From NCBI GenBank assembly GCA_914767715.1, contig OU612070.1, positions 4,793,501 through 4,853,500 on the forward strand: DNA of 60,000 nucleotides. Direction: 5' to 3'. The first letter of the stretch is position 1. The number at the start of each line of letters is the position of its first letter. The DNA is from Membranipora membranacea (taxonomy: Eukaryota > Bryozoa > Gymnolaemata > Cheilostomatida > Membraniporidae). Shown here piece by piece: positions 1 to 10,028 of this stretch. The translations under genes and the position numbers were made by a program. The notes below the pieces were generated by a model. It saw only the letters and a list, made by a program, of their open reading frames with translations, did not search any database and was not told the DNA's origin.

Positions 1-460
1 TTAGTGAACAAGCCAATCCTCTAACCAACAATTATCATATAATTATTGGATAGGTAACATTGTTCAATGAATATTTCATTTCTCTAATTTCATTTGTAGA
101 GCTTCTGATTCTAAAAATATCCTTAAGAATGTAAAAAATTGAAATTAGTTAACCATTGGTATTAGGGAGTAAATTTTTTTTTCTGCTTATCTACGCTGGG
201 CATGAGAGTGTATAAATTACAAAGAATGGAGAACGGATCCAAGGTGATCGTCAGAGAAGGCCGTGACTCTCAAATAGCTACTGATGAAATGGTAATTTAT
301 TATGAGTGTTGTGAAAGGACACTTCAAGAAGCTTATGGCCTGTCAAAACACTGAGGACTGAGGGATGAAAAAATTTGTGATGCAGATATATCAAAATTTA
401 TGTAGCAGCATTTGCATTTCAAAATTTACCATTCTTCAACAGGGTCGCATAGTAGAAGTT

Positions 461-566
461 TTGCCTGGCTTTGCCTGTCTTTGCCTGGCTTTGCCTGGCT
501 TCGCCTGGCTTCGCCTGGCTTCGCCTGGCTTTGCCTGGCTTTGCCTGGCTTTGCCTGGCTTCGCCT
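461..566. repeat. Decamer tandem repeat (TTGCCTGGCT / TCGCCTGGCT), about 10 copies
   Basis: Ten consecutive 10-bp units alternate only between T and C at the second base, apart from one unit with GTCT. The array lies in the lectin gene intron and starts within a few bases of the splice donor of exon 2 (GTAAGT at 572-567). It is open in several frames because of its composition, and I see no reason to think it is translated. Confidence 0.95.
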
Positions 567-572
567 ACTTAC

Positions 573-981
573 CAATAGTAGCAAAGACAGCTGCGAAGTT
601 GTTTATCTTGTTTGTTGTCTCCAGTGTCACCAGGCAGCCTGCTCCTTGTGGCTGTTGAGCGCAGTACGCCTGAGCTTGATCGTAATTTCTTGGGCCTTCA
701 AAAAACTTCACACATGTCGCCTTGCTCAATAGTGTCCACCCATAAGGACATGATGGTAGTACTGCAACTGAAGAAAACAAAATTCATAGGTAAATGTCAT
801 AAACATAGTATTACAAAACACAGATAACAGAGAAGATAAGAATAACATACAAATACGTTTGGTTTGCGAGTCAGTGGTTTGATCACAAACCTTGTATCCT
901 TCTATATGATCACTTACTAGCAATACAGACATTGAAAATACAGCTAAGAACACAGCTAAACAAAATCAGAGAGTTTGTCAT
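573..981 (-). CDS. C-type lectin-like secreted protein, first two coding exons (gene runs off left edge)
   Basis: Exon 1 (981-918) begins with ATG and encodes a hydrophobic signal peptide (MTNSLILFSCVLSCIFNVCIA), ending at a GTAAGT donor in phase 1. Exon 2 (767-573) follows a pyrimidine-rich CTTCAG acceptor in the matching phase and ends at another GTAAGT donor. It encodes the start of a C-type lectin-like domain: CPYGW, a TCVKFF strand, NYDQAQAYCAQ helix 1, then CLVTLETTNKINNF. This is the usual Cys-x-x-Gly-Trp to Ala-x-x-x-Cys opening of the fold. The WIGL-type core and the Ca/sugar-binding loop are not in the window, so ligand specificity cannot be judged. The protein is presumably secreted. 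No further exon was recognised between 1 and 460. Confidence 0.72.
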
Positions 982-1670
982 TGTGTGGTAGATTACTTCT
1001 TCGCCAACACCGTAGCACTGCAATCGTCAAGCAGTTTGCGCATTGTTATATATACTTACTAAGACCAACAATATAATATGAGCAACCATTACACTGTATA
1101 ATACCATATGTGACACATAATAGAGCGAGTTGTTTTCTTGTTTTGACAATTTCACATTGAATACCATACCCTATGTTAGACCAATTACAGATGAGTTTTG
1201 TTAGGTTACAAAGTAATTCAGTGGTGGTGAATATCCCCATTATCAACAAATGCTGATAATCATTACACCCTTACACAGGTGATTCTGATGTTGCCAATGA
1301 ATGCGTGGCAGTACATTAAGCTGGCTGCGACGCGGTATGTTATTACATCTTAAACTGCTAATAGGCCAGAAGCAGCTATAGCATAAGTTGTTATGACACG
1401 GACAATATTTGATGGCAGGATATTGATCACGTTTTATACTTCATTAGTGTATGTTCTGTAAAATTCACTGGGTGTACCCAGTTGTAGTGGTCATATTTAG
1501 AAATTAAAAGGTGTTTTGTTTTGGCATTAAATGTGTGGGAAAATAACTCCTATTCTGTGTAGTCTAACTAATCTAATCATCAGGGAATTCCAGGTTGAAA
1601 TTGCATTGTGGGATTTGTTGACATGGCAATTAATTCACGAAGTAAACTGTTAGAGAAGTCTGCTCGTATC

Positions 1671-1840
1671 AGACCAGACCAGACCAGACCAGACCAGACC
1701 AGACCAGACCAGACCAGACCAGACCAGACCAGACCAGACCAGACCAGACCAGACCAGACCAGACCAGACCAGACCAGACCAGACCAGACCAGACCAGACC
1801 AGACCAGACCAGACCAGACCAGACCAGACCAGACCAGACC
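1671..1840. repeat. Perfect pentanucleotide microsatellite (AGACC)34
   Basis: Thirty-four uninterrupted copies of AGACC lie inside the left arm of the palindromic element. At the same place the right arm has only a single AGATC-AGG sequence, so the array is an expansion of one ancestral pentamer in one arm. Confidence 0.97.
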
Positions 1841-2184
1841 AGCACAAATTGAAAAATTTCAATTGAATTATGTCAAACTTCTTATGGGACTAGTATGATA
1901 TTGTATGATCTTAAGACCACTGTCTTGGGGCAATTACCAACAACATTTTTGATGTTTCAATTGCCTCTTATGTCATTTTTCGGCTGGATATCTTTTGCAT
2001 AACACATGAGCAAAGAGTTCAATGAGTGCCTCACTTTTCAGCAAAGAAACCCAACTGTCAGAGTCTGGAAAACTTAGACATGCCATCTTCGCATACTTTC
2101 CTAACATGCTAATGACATGATATAGATAGGGATATGCGGTAGCGCTGTCTCTCACCAACCACCTCAAGCAATGATTCAGCACGT

Positions 2185-2705
2185 TGTTCTACCCTAGATA
2201 TACCCTTGTATAAAACTCGTAACATTTCACTTATAATAAGCGTTTTGAGAAAAATTGCGATATGCTGCCGCGCTGCCGATCTTCCGCTGACATGATTGCT
2301 ACAACTGGGTACGCTAGACCAAGTTTGGTCAATTTGCCTGCATTCCGAGTGGCTTCCAATACACTGGTCACGCCGCGGCATGACCAGTGGATCGGGAGCA
2401 ACAGGCATGCAGGCAATTGGATCAAACTTGTTCTAGGTTACACCCTTATTTCTTTATATTCAGCACGGTATTATACCCTTGAAACACCTTTTATTTAAAC
2501 TCTTACTATTTCACTCTTTAAAAGCAATTTTTAGAGGAAGTGAGGATATGCTGCCGCGCTGCCGCTGACATGATCGCTACAACTGGGTACACCCTTAATA
2601 TTGGATTCAGCACGTTGTTCCACCCTAGAAACACCTTTTATTGAATTCTTAACATTTATTATATGCAATTTTGAGAAATATTGCGGATATGCTGCCGCAA
2701 GACAG
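2185..2705. repeat. Three tandem ~150-bp units inside the palindromic element
   Basis: Each unit runs from ATTCAGCACG(TT/GT) through CCCT(A/T)GA-ACACC, a run of ATTTCACT or similar, an AATTTTGAGAAA-like stretch and GGATATGCTGCCGC to GACATGATNGCTACAACTGGGTAC. The second unit is interrupted by a small palindromic element at about 2314-2436. The third is truncated soon after GATATGCTGCCGC by the right arm. Confidence 0.7.
2314..2436. mobile_element. Small palindromic element (MITE), copy A
   Basis: About 123 bp, with ends CTAGACCAAGTTTGGTC and its diverged reverse complement, and an inner GC-rich palindrome around CACTGGTCACG/CATGACCAGTG. It interrupts one of the tandem units. The uninterrupted neighbour unit reads GGGTACACCC at this point, and the interrupted one reads GGGTACGC, element, GGTTACACC, consistent with a duplicated 9-bp target that has since mutated. 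Relatives lie at 4843-4952 and 41955-42085. Confidence 0.75.
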
Positions 2706-3959
2706 TATCATACTAACCTCATGAAGATCTGACATTATACTTATTGAAAAATTTAAATTTGTCCTGATCTAACACGAGCAGACTTCTGCAAGTTTACTTG
2801 GTAAATAAATTGGCAAGTCAACAAAATCCCCACAATGCAGTTTGAACCTGGAATTCCCTGAAGATTAGATTAGTAATATTACACAGAATAGGAGTTATGT
2901 CCCCACACATATAATGCAAAAACAAAACACCTTTTAATTTCTAAATATGACCACTACAACAAGTGTCTTACCAATCATTATGCCATCAAAAATCCTAAGT
3001 AACAATGCTATTCCTTTTATAGATATTTGCACTGATGGGGAGATAGACATTACGTATGCAGGCTTGGACTTTTTTAATGATACGACTCCCGATTTCAGCA
3101 GGGTTGGTGAATACTCTGATATTGTCTTTACCGAAGAAGCAGTCCGTATCATTGATAAAAAGGTAAACTAGACATACTTAATCCATCCTTTCATCTCTTC
3201 CAATTTATCAATCTTGTCTACCATTTTCCATTGTATTAAAAGGATCCACAGCAACCATTTGCGTGTCGCAACAAATCCACAAAATTATGCAAAAAATTGG
3301 CTGTAACTTCCAGACATTTTCACAGCAAGAAAACAAAAAATGTTGTGTTTTTGACTGTGCATTTCTTTTCTTCCAAATATAATGCCATTTGAAATAATAT
3401 TTCCAGAGATATAACATTTCAATAAATGTTTTAAATGCCTGCCTATGACACAGCTTGGTCCCACAGTTGTAGCCAGTTGCTCTAATAATAGAATGATATG
3501 ACATAAGAAAAGGCCATTCATCACAGATATGTGTTACAATTTCAGTTCTTATTACAGGAGAAGACCTCACCTCCAATGTTCATGTATGTCGCCTTGACAA
3601 ATGGACATGACCCATATCAGGTATCGGAGAGCTTGCTAATCAGTACCTTCATATAGAAAATACTGAGAGGAGGGCATTAGCAGGTAAACTCATCTTATCA
3701 CTTAGGGTAATTAAATGATTTATAATACAAGGAATTCATATACTTATTAATTGTGTCTACTATCTCTACTCCTAAGATGAATCCAATTTTGGTACATCAA
3801 TATCTTAAGGCATTAAACAATTGATTGCCCTCTTAATATCAACAAATACAAACAGTCACAGCATCCCTTCTATACTTTGACTTCTCTCCAGCCGTAGGTA
3901 CAAAGTTCAAAAGTCAGGTCAAATTAAGGTCAAATCTGTACTTGGTTCGCCCCCATAAC

Positions 3960-4000
3960 CGAACCATAGATATAAAAACAGTTTTTATATCTATGGTTCG
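3960..4000. repeat. Perfect 20-bp-arm hairpin with 1-base loop
   Basis: CGAACCATAGATATAAAAAC, one A, then the exact reverse complement. A direct repeat GGTTCGCCCCCAT occurs at 3943-3955 and again at 3995-4007. It lies in a sulfatase intron. Confidence 0.9.
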
Positions 4001-4842
4001 CCCCCATTAGAACATAATGAGAGCTGATGACTAGTTTAAATCTGTGTGCAAGGCTTTGAATTGTTTTACCAAATATGCCAGTATAAGCAAACTAAAGGAA
4101 GAACAAACAAAAATAAACAACATAAGGTTATTCCATCTTGTTCCAGATGTGGGTTTTATTAATTGAGTTTCTTGTTTTCCCAGGTCAAATCACAGCACTG
4201 GACGAATCCGTATTAAATATTACTGTGGCTCTCAAGAGAAACGGACTATGGGAGAACACAATATTCATTTTCTCAGGGAGCAATGGGGCTCCTAATCAAA
4301 ATATGGGCAGAGTTGGAACCAATTACCCCCTACGGGGAGAGAGGAGGTATATGCCAGAATCAATGGTTTTTCATAGATGTTACAACCTGAACAATGCAGT
4401 TAATACTAGTCTGAGCCCTCCAGACTCTTCCTCTCTGTCCGACAGCCCACTAGATATTACACAGGTTGTTCTCAATCTAACTCATAGTATGCCAAACACA
4501 TGAAGCTACTTTGTAAGTGTTTCAGTTAATATTGTTTCCATTCGTGATTAACCAGGTATCAGAGTTGCAGGATTTATAAGTGGCCCTAAAGCACCCAGGC
4601 ATAGAGCTGTGTACAATGGGCAGATGTATATCTCCGACTGGTTTCCTACACTCCTCCATGCTGCAGGAATCAACATACCCAGAGGACTGGATGGCGTTAA
4701 TCAGTGGAAAGCTTTGCAGGGGAGACTTCGTGGAAGTCCAAGAAATGTGAGAAAACTAATTATGTCCCTTAAACATAATATGAGAAATGATAGTAACCTA
4801 ACCCATTATGACTAAGTCACACATACCTATGGCCGCACTCAC

Positions 4843-4952
4843 CTAGATCAGGTTTGATCATTTTGCCTGCATTTTGAGTTCCTCCCCCTGTGACACGACC
4901 AGTGGAGGGGGAGCAACTCCGAATTCCGGCAGAAGGATCAAACTTGATCTAG
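4843..4952. mobile_element. Small palindromic element (MITE), copy B
   Basis: A 110-bp palindrome starting CTAGATCAGGTTTGATC and ending GGATCAAACTTGATCTAG, with inner GCCTGCATT and GGGGGAGCAACTCC blocks shared with copies A and C. The flanking 9-mers GCACTCACC and GTATTCACC agree at 7 of 9 bases and could be an aged target duplication that overlaps the first and last bases of CTAG. Confidence 0.75.
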
Positions 4953-5584
4953 TATTCACCAGACAAGTATGATTCAAGTTGACTGTACCAGGTTATAAAT
5001 CCTTTGCATAGAGTTGCTCATGCCAGTGTACAGACAACTTTTTATATCAATAATTGACACAGGGCCCTGAGCATGATACCTGACAGCTAATGAATTTATG
5101 TGATGTATTTGGTTGTTTTGCCTTATAAAAGAGTTAAATTCATAAAATACACTTGCAAAAGAGAACGGATATTGCATTACATACCAAAAGTCCATGTTAT
5201 CTATTATTTTTGACATCAACGAAATGTCAAAGATTGGAGAAGAGGAGGGAAGAGCCTTACTAGTTATTAGTTACTGTACTGATGTAATAGGTGACAGGGT
5301 AGGAGTAAGCTGCTGATAGAAGCTTTTGTTATGTTTAAAATTCCCATGCAGGGCTGCCCGTGGAGACATATTATCAATACCATTACAATGTTGCCGAAAG
5401 AATGTTTTACATACATGTACCAAACTTTATCTTCATAAGTAGGACTCTCTGTATTTCTAAGCTGTGCTTTTCATTGTAGGAAATGGTTTCCATAGACCCA
5501 GTTACTGCTCTGGTGGGAGTTATGAAGGAAGGATCACCAATCGATAATCGTATTCAGGCTTATCTAAGGATGGGTGATATGAAA

Positions 5585-5587
5585 TGA
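5585..5587 (+). other. In-frame TGA in sulfatase exon 5480-5639
   Basis: The exon reads ...RMGDMK, TGA, LTGDTQRGGRYPPV... The family normally has a residue here in the WKLLTG strand, so the frame is interrupted inside conserved sequence while reading resumes perfectly on the other side. Confidence 0.85.
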
Positions 5588-6159
5588 CTAACTGGTGATA
5601 CACAGAGAGGTGGACGGTATCCACCTGTCTTCACTGAAGGTAATCTTACATTGCGCTTGACAGCATAATTGCATTCGAGGTAGTCTCTTTTGACATGCTC
5701 TGTTTGGTTGCAGACTCTTGCTTTCCAGCTTTCGAGAAGAGAGCTGTCCCCTCATAAACCTGAGGGAGAAATTTGGGCAAAAGGGGTTCCGGCATCTGTG
5801 TAATAGATTACTAAATTTAGATTGCTAAACTTTCATGACGTGGAGAGTACACATGGATGCCAAAGCACATTACAGACGGGTTGCCATTCTCTTATAGAAG
5901 GGGCAGATTGTCTTCTCAATACTACAGTTAGACAAAAGTTACACATGTGTATCAATAACATTTGCTGATTGGCTCAAAATGCCATAAACAAACTTACGTT
6001 TATTTTTTCAACCACAAATTTTGAGATTTCAACCATCAATGTGGAGATTTTCTTGGAAAAGAAATCGGAATCCACAGAAGTTATCTGTAGACCATATTCG
6101 ATTATCTCCCAAAATGTCTCAGCCAGACCACAAGCTTTCACGGATCTAAGGATGAATAG

Positions 6160-6636
6160 ACAGTTTTCTGAGCTCTGATTTAGGCCTCAATTCGGAGTTG
6201 TCCTCTCTCCAGTTTGGTACATTTAACCCACGCCGCATAGGAAAAACGTGCTGAAAAGATGGTTATCTTGATAACCGCTTATAATAGGATAAAAATTATT
6301 TTTGATTCAGAATCTGCGGCGTTGAAAACTAATATGGACATAGTTTGAGAAAAAATGTTAGTATTTGGATGGTCAATTATATCATTTTCTGCCTGTTTTG
6401 TGGATCATTTGGCAGAATTTTTCATGAGTTTCGTCACTAAAATTAGGATTTATCAACATTCAAGCCTCCAATGATTTGGAAACCCTGTCTCACAGGGTTT
6501 TCAATGGTGCAGACTCTGAATCAAAACTAACATAAGCGGTTTTCAAGATACCACTCTTTCAGCAGGTTTTTCCTATGCGAGAGGACAACTCCGAATTGAG
6601 GCATAAATAAATGCTCAGAAAACTGTCTATACAATG
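6160..6636. mobile_element. Foldback element with ~140-170 bp inverted arms
   Basis: The left arm (about 6160-6330: AGACAGTTTTCTGAGC, CCTCAATTCGGAGTTGTCCTC, CATAGGAAAAAC.TGCTGAAA, AACCGCTTAT, TTTTGATTCAGA) is repeated in reverse complement at about 6497-6636. The left arm carries an extra insert of about 20 bases after GTCCTCTCT. A short hairpin AAACCCTGT-CTC-ACAGGGTTT lies in the loop at about 6481-6501. There is no coding content; it lies in the long last-but-two sulfatase intron. Confidence 0.75.
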
Positions 6637-7770
6637 GAATAAGTGATGAGCAAATTAGCCCAAAATTTATCAGCCAAACATCAATAGGACACGCCATACA
6701 TGGGCTGGTACACAGAACGCACATGGTGTCAGAGACCAAGCATTGTATGGGATGGAGCGTCTAAAATAATGTGATTGTTTATGTTATGTGGGCTCAATTA
6801 TAGGTATATTCAGATAATCTGACATGTTGGGTAGGTGTTAGGGGTTATGTACAAGTAAAACTGAAAGTAAGAGCAGTGACGACTTCTTTTTACGACATCT
6901 GATTCTCACACTAAACAATATACTTTTTTAACTTTTACCACCGAGACCTGATTTTTCGATGTTTCGTCTTTTACAAGTGCCAGTGTCTAAACCGAATTTC
7001 ATCGGTTGTGTGTCTGTGATTATTATAAATCCATCATTTACTTTGCTTGCTTACTATCACAGCTGACCAGACAGATGGTGTGGCAGATAATGCCCTGGAA
7101 GTAGAGAGATTTAACAACATGAACCCCGAGGATATTCAGAACATATTCCTGTATAACATCAATGACGATCCATACGAGATAACAGATCTGTCTCAGGTTG
7201 GTTGCATTGAGAGGACATTCTTTTGTTAAATGTTTCTTTCGTAGTTGATAGATTTGTTTGCACTGTGATCATTCTCGAATCTCCCTGTACCTTTTCCACC
7301 TTGTTCAGACCACGGTGATATTTTTAAAACCATGTGAACAAAGAGGTAATGTTGCTAATTATACATACATTTCTGAATCTTATTTCCATACAGAGCTCAC
7401 CTGGGACCGTGGATGTGATGCTCGCCAAACTTGCCGTGTACTCCGCAGGCTCTGTACCATCTAGAAATGTCCCTCTTTATTATCCGGACGCAGATCCCGC
7501 TCTCCGTGGTGGTGCGTGGATACCATGGCAGGATATGAAGGGAAATTTAATCAATTTGGTACCTGTTGATAATTGATTCTCTAGCTCCCGATGCAGTGGG
7601 GAGAAGAACTAAAACTAGATTCATGTAAAACTGATTATATTGTGTTCTGAAAACACGTATATAATCTTCTAGTAAAATACCATTTTCTTATTATTTTCTT
7701 AGATACTGTAATCGAGAACTTTGTCTCAGTAATGATTGTGATTATACAATATTTTAGTTTGTAGTTAGTA

Positions 7771-7776
7771 AATAAA
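7771..7776 (+). promoter_or_regulatory. Candidate poly(A) signal AATAAA of the sulfatase locus
   Basis: AATAAA lies 195 bases after the last sulfatase stop codon. It is the first such hexamer on this strand after the stop. Confidence 0.45.
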
Positions 7777-9860
7777 TATAGCATGGACAAATATTAATCC
7801 AGCTTCAACCCTGTCACACAGATTCACCGCCCTCACTTTCTCTGGCTTTCAAAAATGATGTGAATAAAATTTCGGGTAAATTTATATGGGGCACTCTAGC
7901 CAAAGCGGGGTGCAAATACTAAAGGTTACATAGCCACAAGGTCACTCCACAAACCAGAATCTGCTAAAACTCCCCTTGCAACTTTGCTTATTCAGTTTCT
8001 TTCTGTGATGTCGCCAAATGGGGGTACAGTGGTAGTGCTGCAATGTATAACGATATGGGTAGATATCAACTGGGATGATAGCGATAAAATATAACAATGT
8101 AGACAATAAGACCTTAAATCAGGGAAGGTGTTTATTTAGATTATGGACCTGTTATAATTGATGTTTGTCTTCCCCTGGAGAATGGAAAGACAACTTTCAT
8201 TTTAAGAGGTTATTACCGTTAGATTTCTCTGATATCATCCGTACTGTCTTGAAAGAAATGTCGAAATGTGATAACTACCATTGAATTGCATTGCATTCAT
8301 CAATATAATTTGTGGCTGATATCTCGTTTTGACTCTTTAGAAATATTGCACAGCACTATACAAGGGTAAACATAAAAATGCTCATTCGCACACCTATTAA
8401 CAGGCGCTTTCAATTCCCGATTGAAAACCTTCATTCAGGTGTGCACCATCAAAATATACTTGAATAAAATAATATGAAATAATTGGCATGTAATTGATTT
8501 AAAAAGATGGTCAATGCAAAAATCCACCTACCTACCTCAATCAGTCACAACAATCATGTCGTGCGTTTTCTTGTGGCCGTCAACAATATTATTTGCGTAA
8601 TGTCCCATAGTACCCACTCATACCAGCATGAAGACTGCTTGAAGTGCTGCACGGCGGATCCATGGTTACAGCATGGCAAATTGTTTATTATTAGATGCAT
8701 TTTGCAGCTAACTGTCTCATCCTGGGGAAATGGAATGCAAGTCTTGAGATATCTCAATCCATAAGATAAGGATATGACTCATCCCCAAAGATTTGATAGA
8801 CTCCGGGGTCAAACTTTTTGTCTTGTAATCTTCAATTCCCTCCGTTTGAGTTATCCTCCCATGTGAGCATGAAATATTGGGAATAGCATCACAGGGGCTA
8901 TTGTTCAGAACATCAAATGAGTATGTTGCTCTACTTTCACTATTCCCAAACACATTTTATGCTGGCGCACTAGTTAATACAGTTATCTTTCCACCGCAGC
9001 AATTAGATTTATCCTTATTTCTCAAAACAAAAACTGGACCAACCCACAATTGATTCACTTCCAACGGAAAAATGAGTTATGTCATTCGACATTTATCAAG
9101 TTTCAACATTTGTATGCGCAAGCAGAAAAAACTTGGCTCATAAAAACCTAGCACTGGACCATCATCACTGTGTGGTTGGTCATACAAACACATAGTATAA
9201 TGATTGGCCAATCAGCGTCACATCAGAATCTAACTTTGGTTATAGGATTTCAACTATTTCAGGTACAAGGTTGGATAACTATAACTCCAATGGAAATAAC
9301 AGTAGTTTAAGACGATTTATAATTTTTGTAAATCAAAGATAATATTTCACCGAGCAGATTTGTAGATTTTACACACTACTCAAGTCTAACCTCTTAACCT
9401 AGCCATCATTAAAATTTATACAGGCACATGACTCAAATATGGTTAAGAAAATATCTTTGATCTATCTGACCTCTGACTAAAGATAAGATCAGATATAATC
9501 ATTACCACAAACCACTTGTCAAGCAAGTTTGAAAAATATACAGGTAGCTTTGTGATAGTTACCTACTTACCTACCTAACTTCCTATTTGTTTTTTTCAAT
9601 ATTGATAGGACACCTCCTATTATTAACCAGTGTGTTTATATGACAATGAACTGACTCATGGTTAAACAAAAAGATATTTTTGACTACTGAATTGAGTTGC
9701 TAACAGAAAAATTTATTTATGATAAGATGGTTGAGCAAGTAGCAATAACTTACAGATTGCCACTAGCTGGGTACTAACTAAGGGATGATTCCTATTGAAT
9801 TTCTAGGCGGCTCATTTCTTAAAATTAGTCTTATGAAATCTCAAATTTAATTTAATGATA
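7777..9860. other. Gene-free intergenic stretch
   Basis: Apart from the dispersed repeat at 8523-8708 I see no exon-like reading frame with splice signals and no RNA gene. The sequence is AT-rich and ordinary. Confidence 0.5.
8523..8708 (+). repeat. Diverged dispersed repeat, copy 1
   Basis: Contains CCACCTACCTACCTC, ACAACAATCATG, TTGTNGCCNTCAACAATATTATT and CAGCATGNNNNATT...TTTATT blocks that recur in the same order and orientation at 11826-12010. The pair brackets the fucosyltransferase gene. No coding potential was recognised. Confidence 0.6.
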
Positions 9861-9861
9861 T

Positions 9862-9867
9862 TTTATT
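9862..9867 (-). promoter_or_regulatory. Candidate poly(A) signal AATAAA for the fucosyltransferase
   Basis: TTTATT on the plus strand reads AATAAA on the minus strand, about 165 bases after the fucosyltransferase stop codon. Confidence 0.5.
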
Positions 9868-10028
9868 GGTGAACAATGATTCATGTGGTACACACATAGA
9901 TGGTAAAATTAATATGAGTTATTGGGTAAAACATTTGACAAAATAAAAGGTTGAATTATTCAATGAAACTATCATTTTCAATCCACTCATAAATTGATCA
10001 CTGTAATCTTGGTTAAAACTTCCATTGT

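Larger units (their letters stand above)
1481..2960. mobile_element. Palindromic DNA element with long terminal inverted repeats (non-autonomous)
   Basis: The left arm begins GTTGTAGTGGTCATATTTAG at 1481 and the right arm ends with its reverse complement at 2960. The arms stay alignable for roughly 265 bp inward (right arm about 2692-2960; left arm about 1481-1935, enlarged by a microsatellite). The core (about 1936-2690) holds three tandem units of about 150 bp and no transposase-like reading frame, so the element would depend on enzymes supplied elsewhere. It sits in front of the first surviving sulfatase exon. No clear target duplication is visible at the outer ends. Confidence 0.75.
3023..7576 (+). 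pseudogene. Arylsulfatase (ARSB/I/J-like), 5'-truncated and disabled
   Basis: Exons: 3023-3162, 3558-3683, 4184-4346, 4556-4746, 5480-5639, 7063-7196 and 7394-7576. In order they encode the FTEEAVRIID helix, the FMYVALTNGHDPYQV strand, the LDESVLNITVALKRNGLWENT helix with FIFSGSNGAP and NYPLRGE, then IRVAGFISGP and YISDWFPTLLHAAG, DPVTALVG... with LTGD and GGRYPP, the IFLYNINDDPYEITDLS segment, and a final YYPDADPALRGG exon ending in TAA/TGA context at 7576. These match the C-terminal two-thirds of group-S1 arylsulfatases, lysosomal or secreted hydrolases of sulfate esters. The N-terminal exons with the formylglycine C-x-P-S-R site are absent from the window. Damage: a 1-nt deletion in exon 2, a phase conflict with loss of the LWEGG motif between exons 3 and 4, and an in-frame TGA at 5585-5587. 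An AATAAA lies at 7771. Confidence 0.85.

Noticed and set aside
365-732. Repetitive plus-strand frames with PGFAWLCLAL units
   Set aside because: Antisense translation of the decamer repeat next to the lectin exon; leucine-rich appearance is a composition effect.
1608-1898. Open frames made of DQTRP / WSGLV repeats on both strands
   Set aside because: They are only translations of the (AGACC)34 microsatellite; open in all frames because the pentamer contains no stop.
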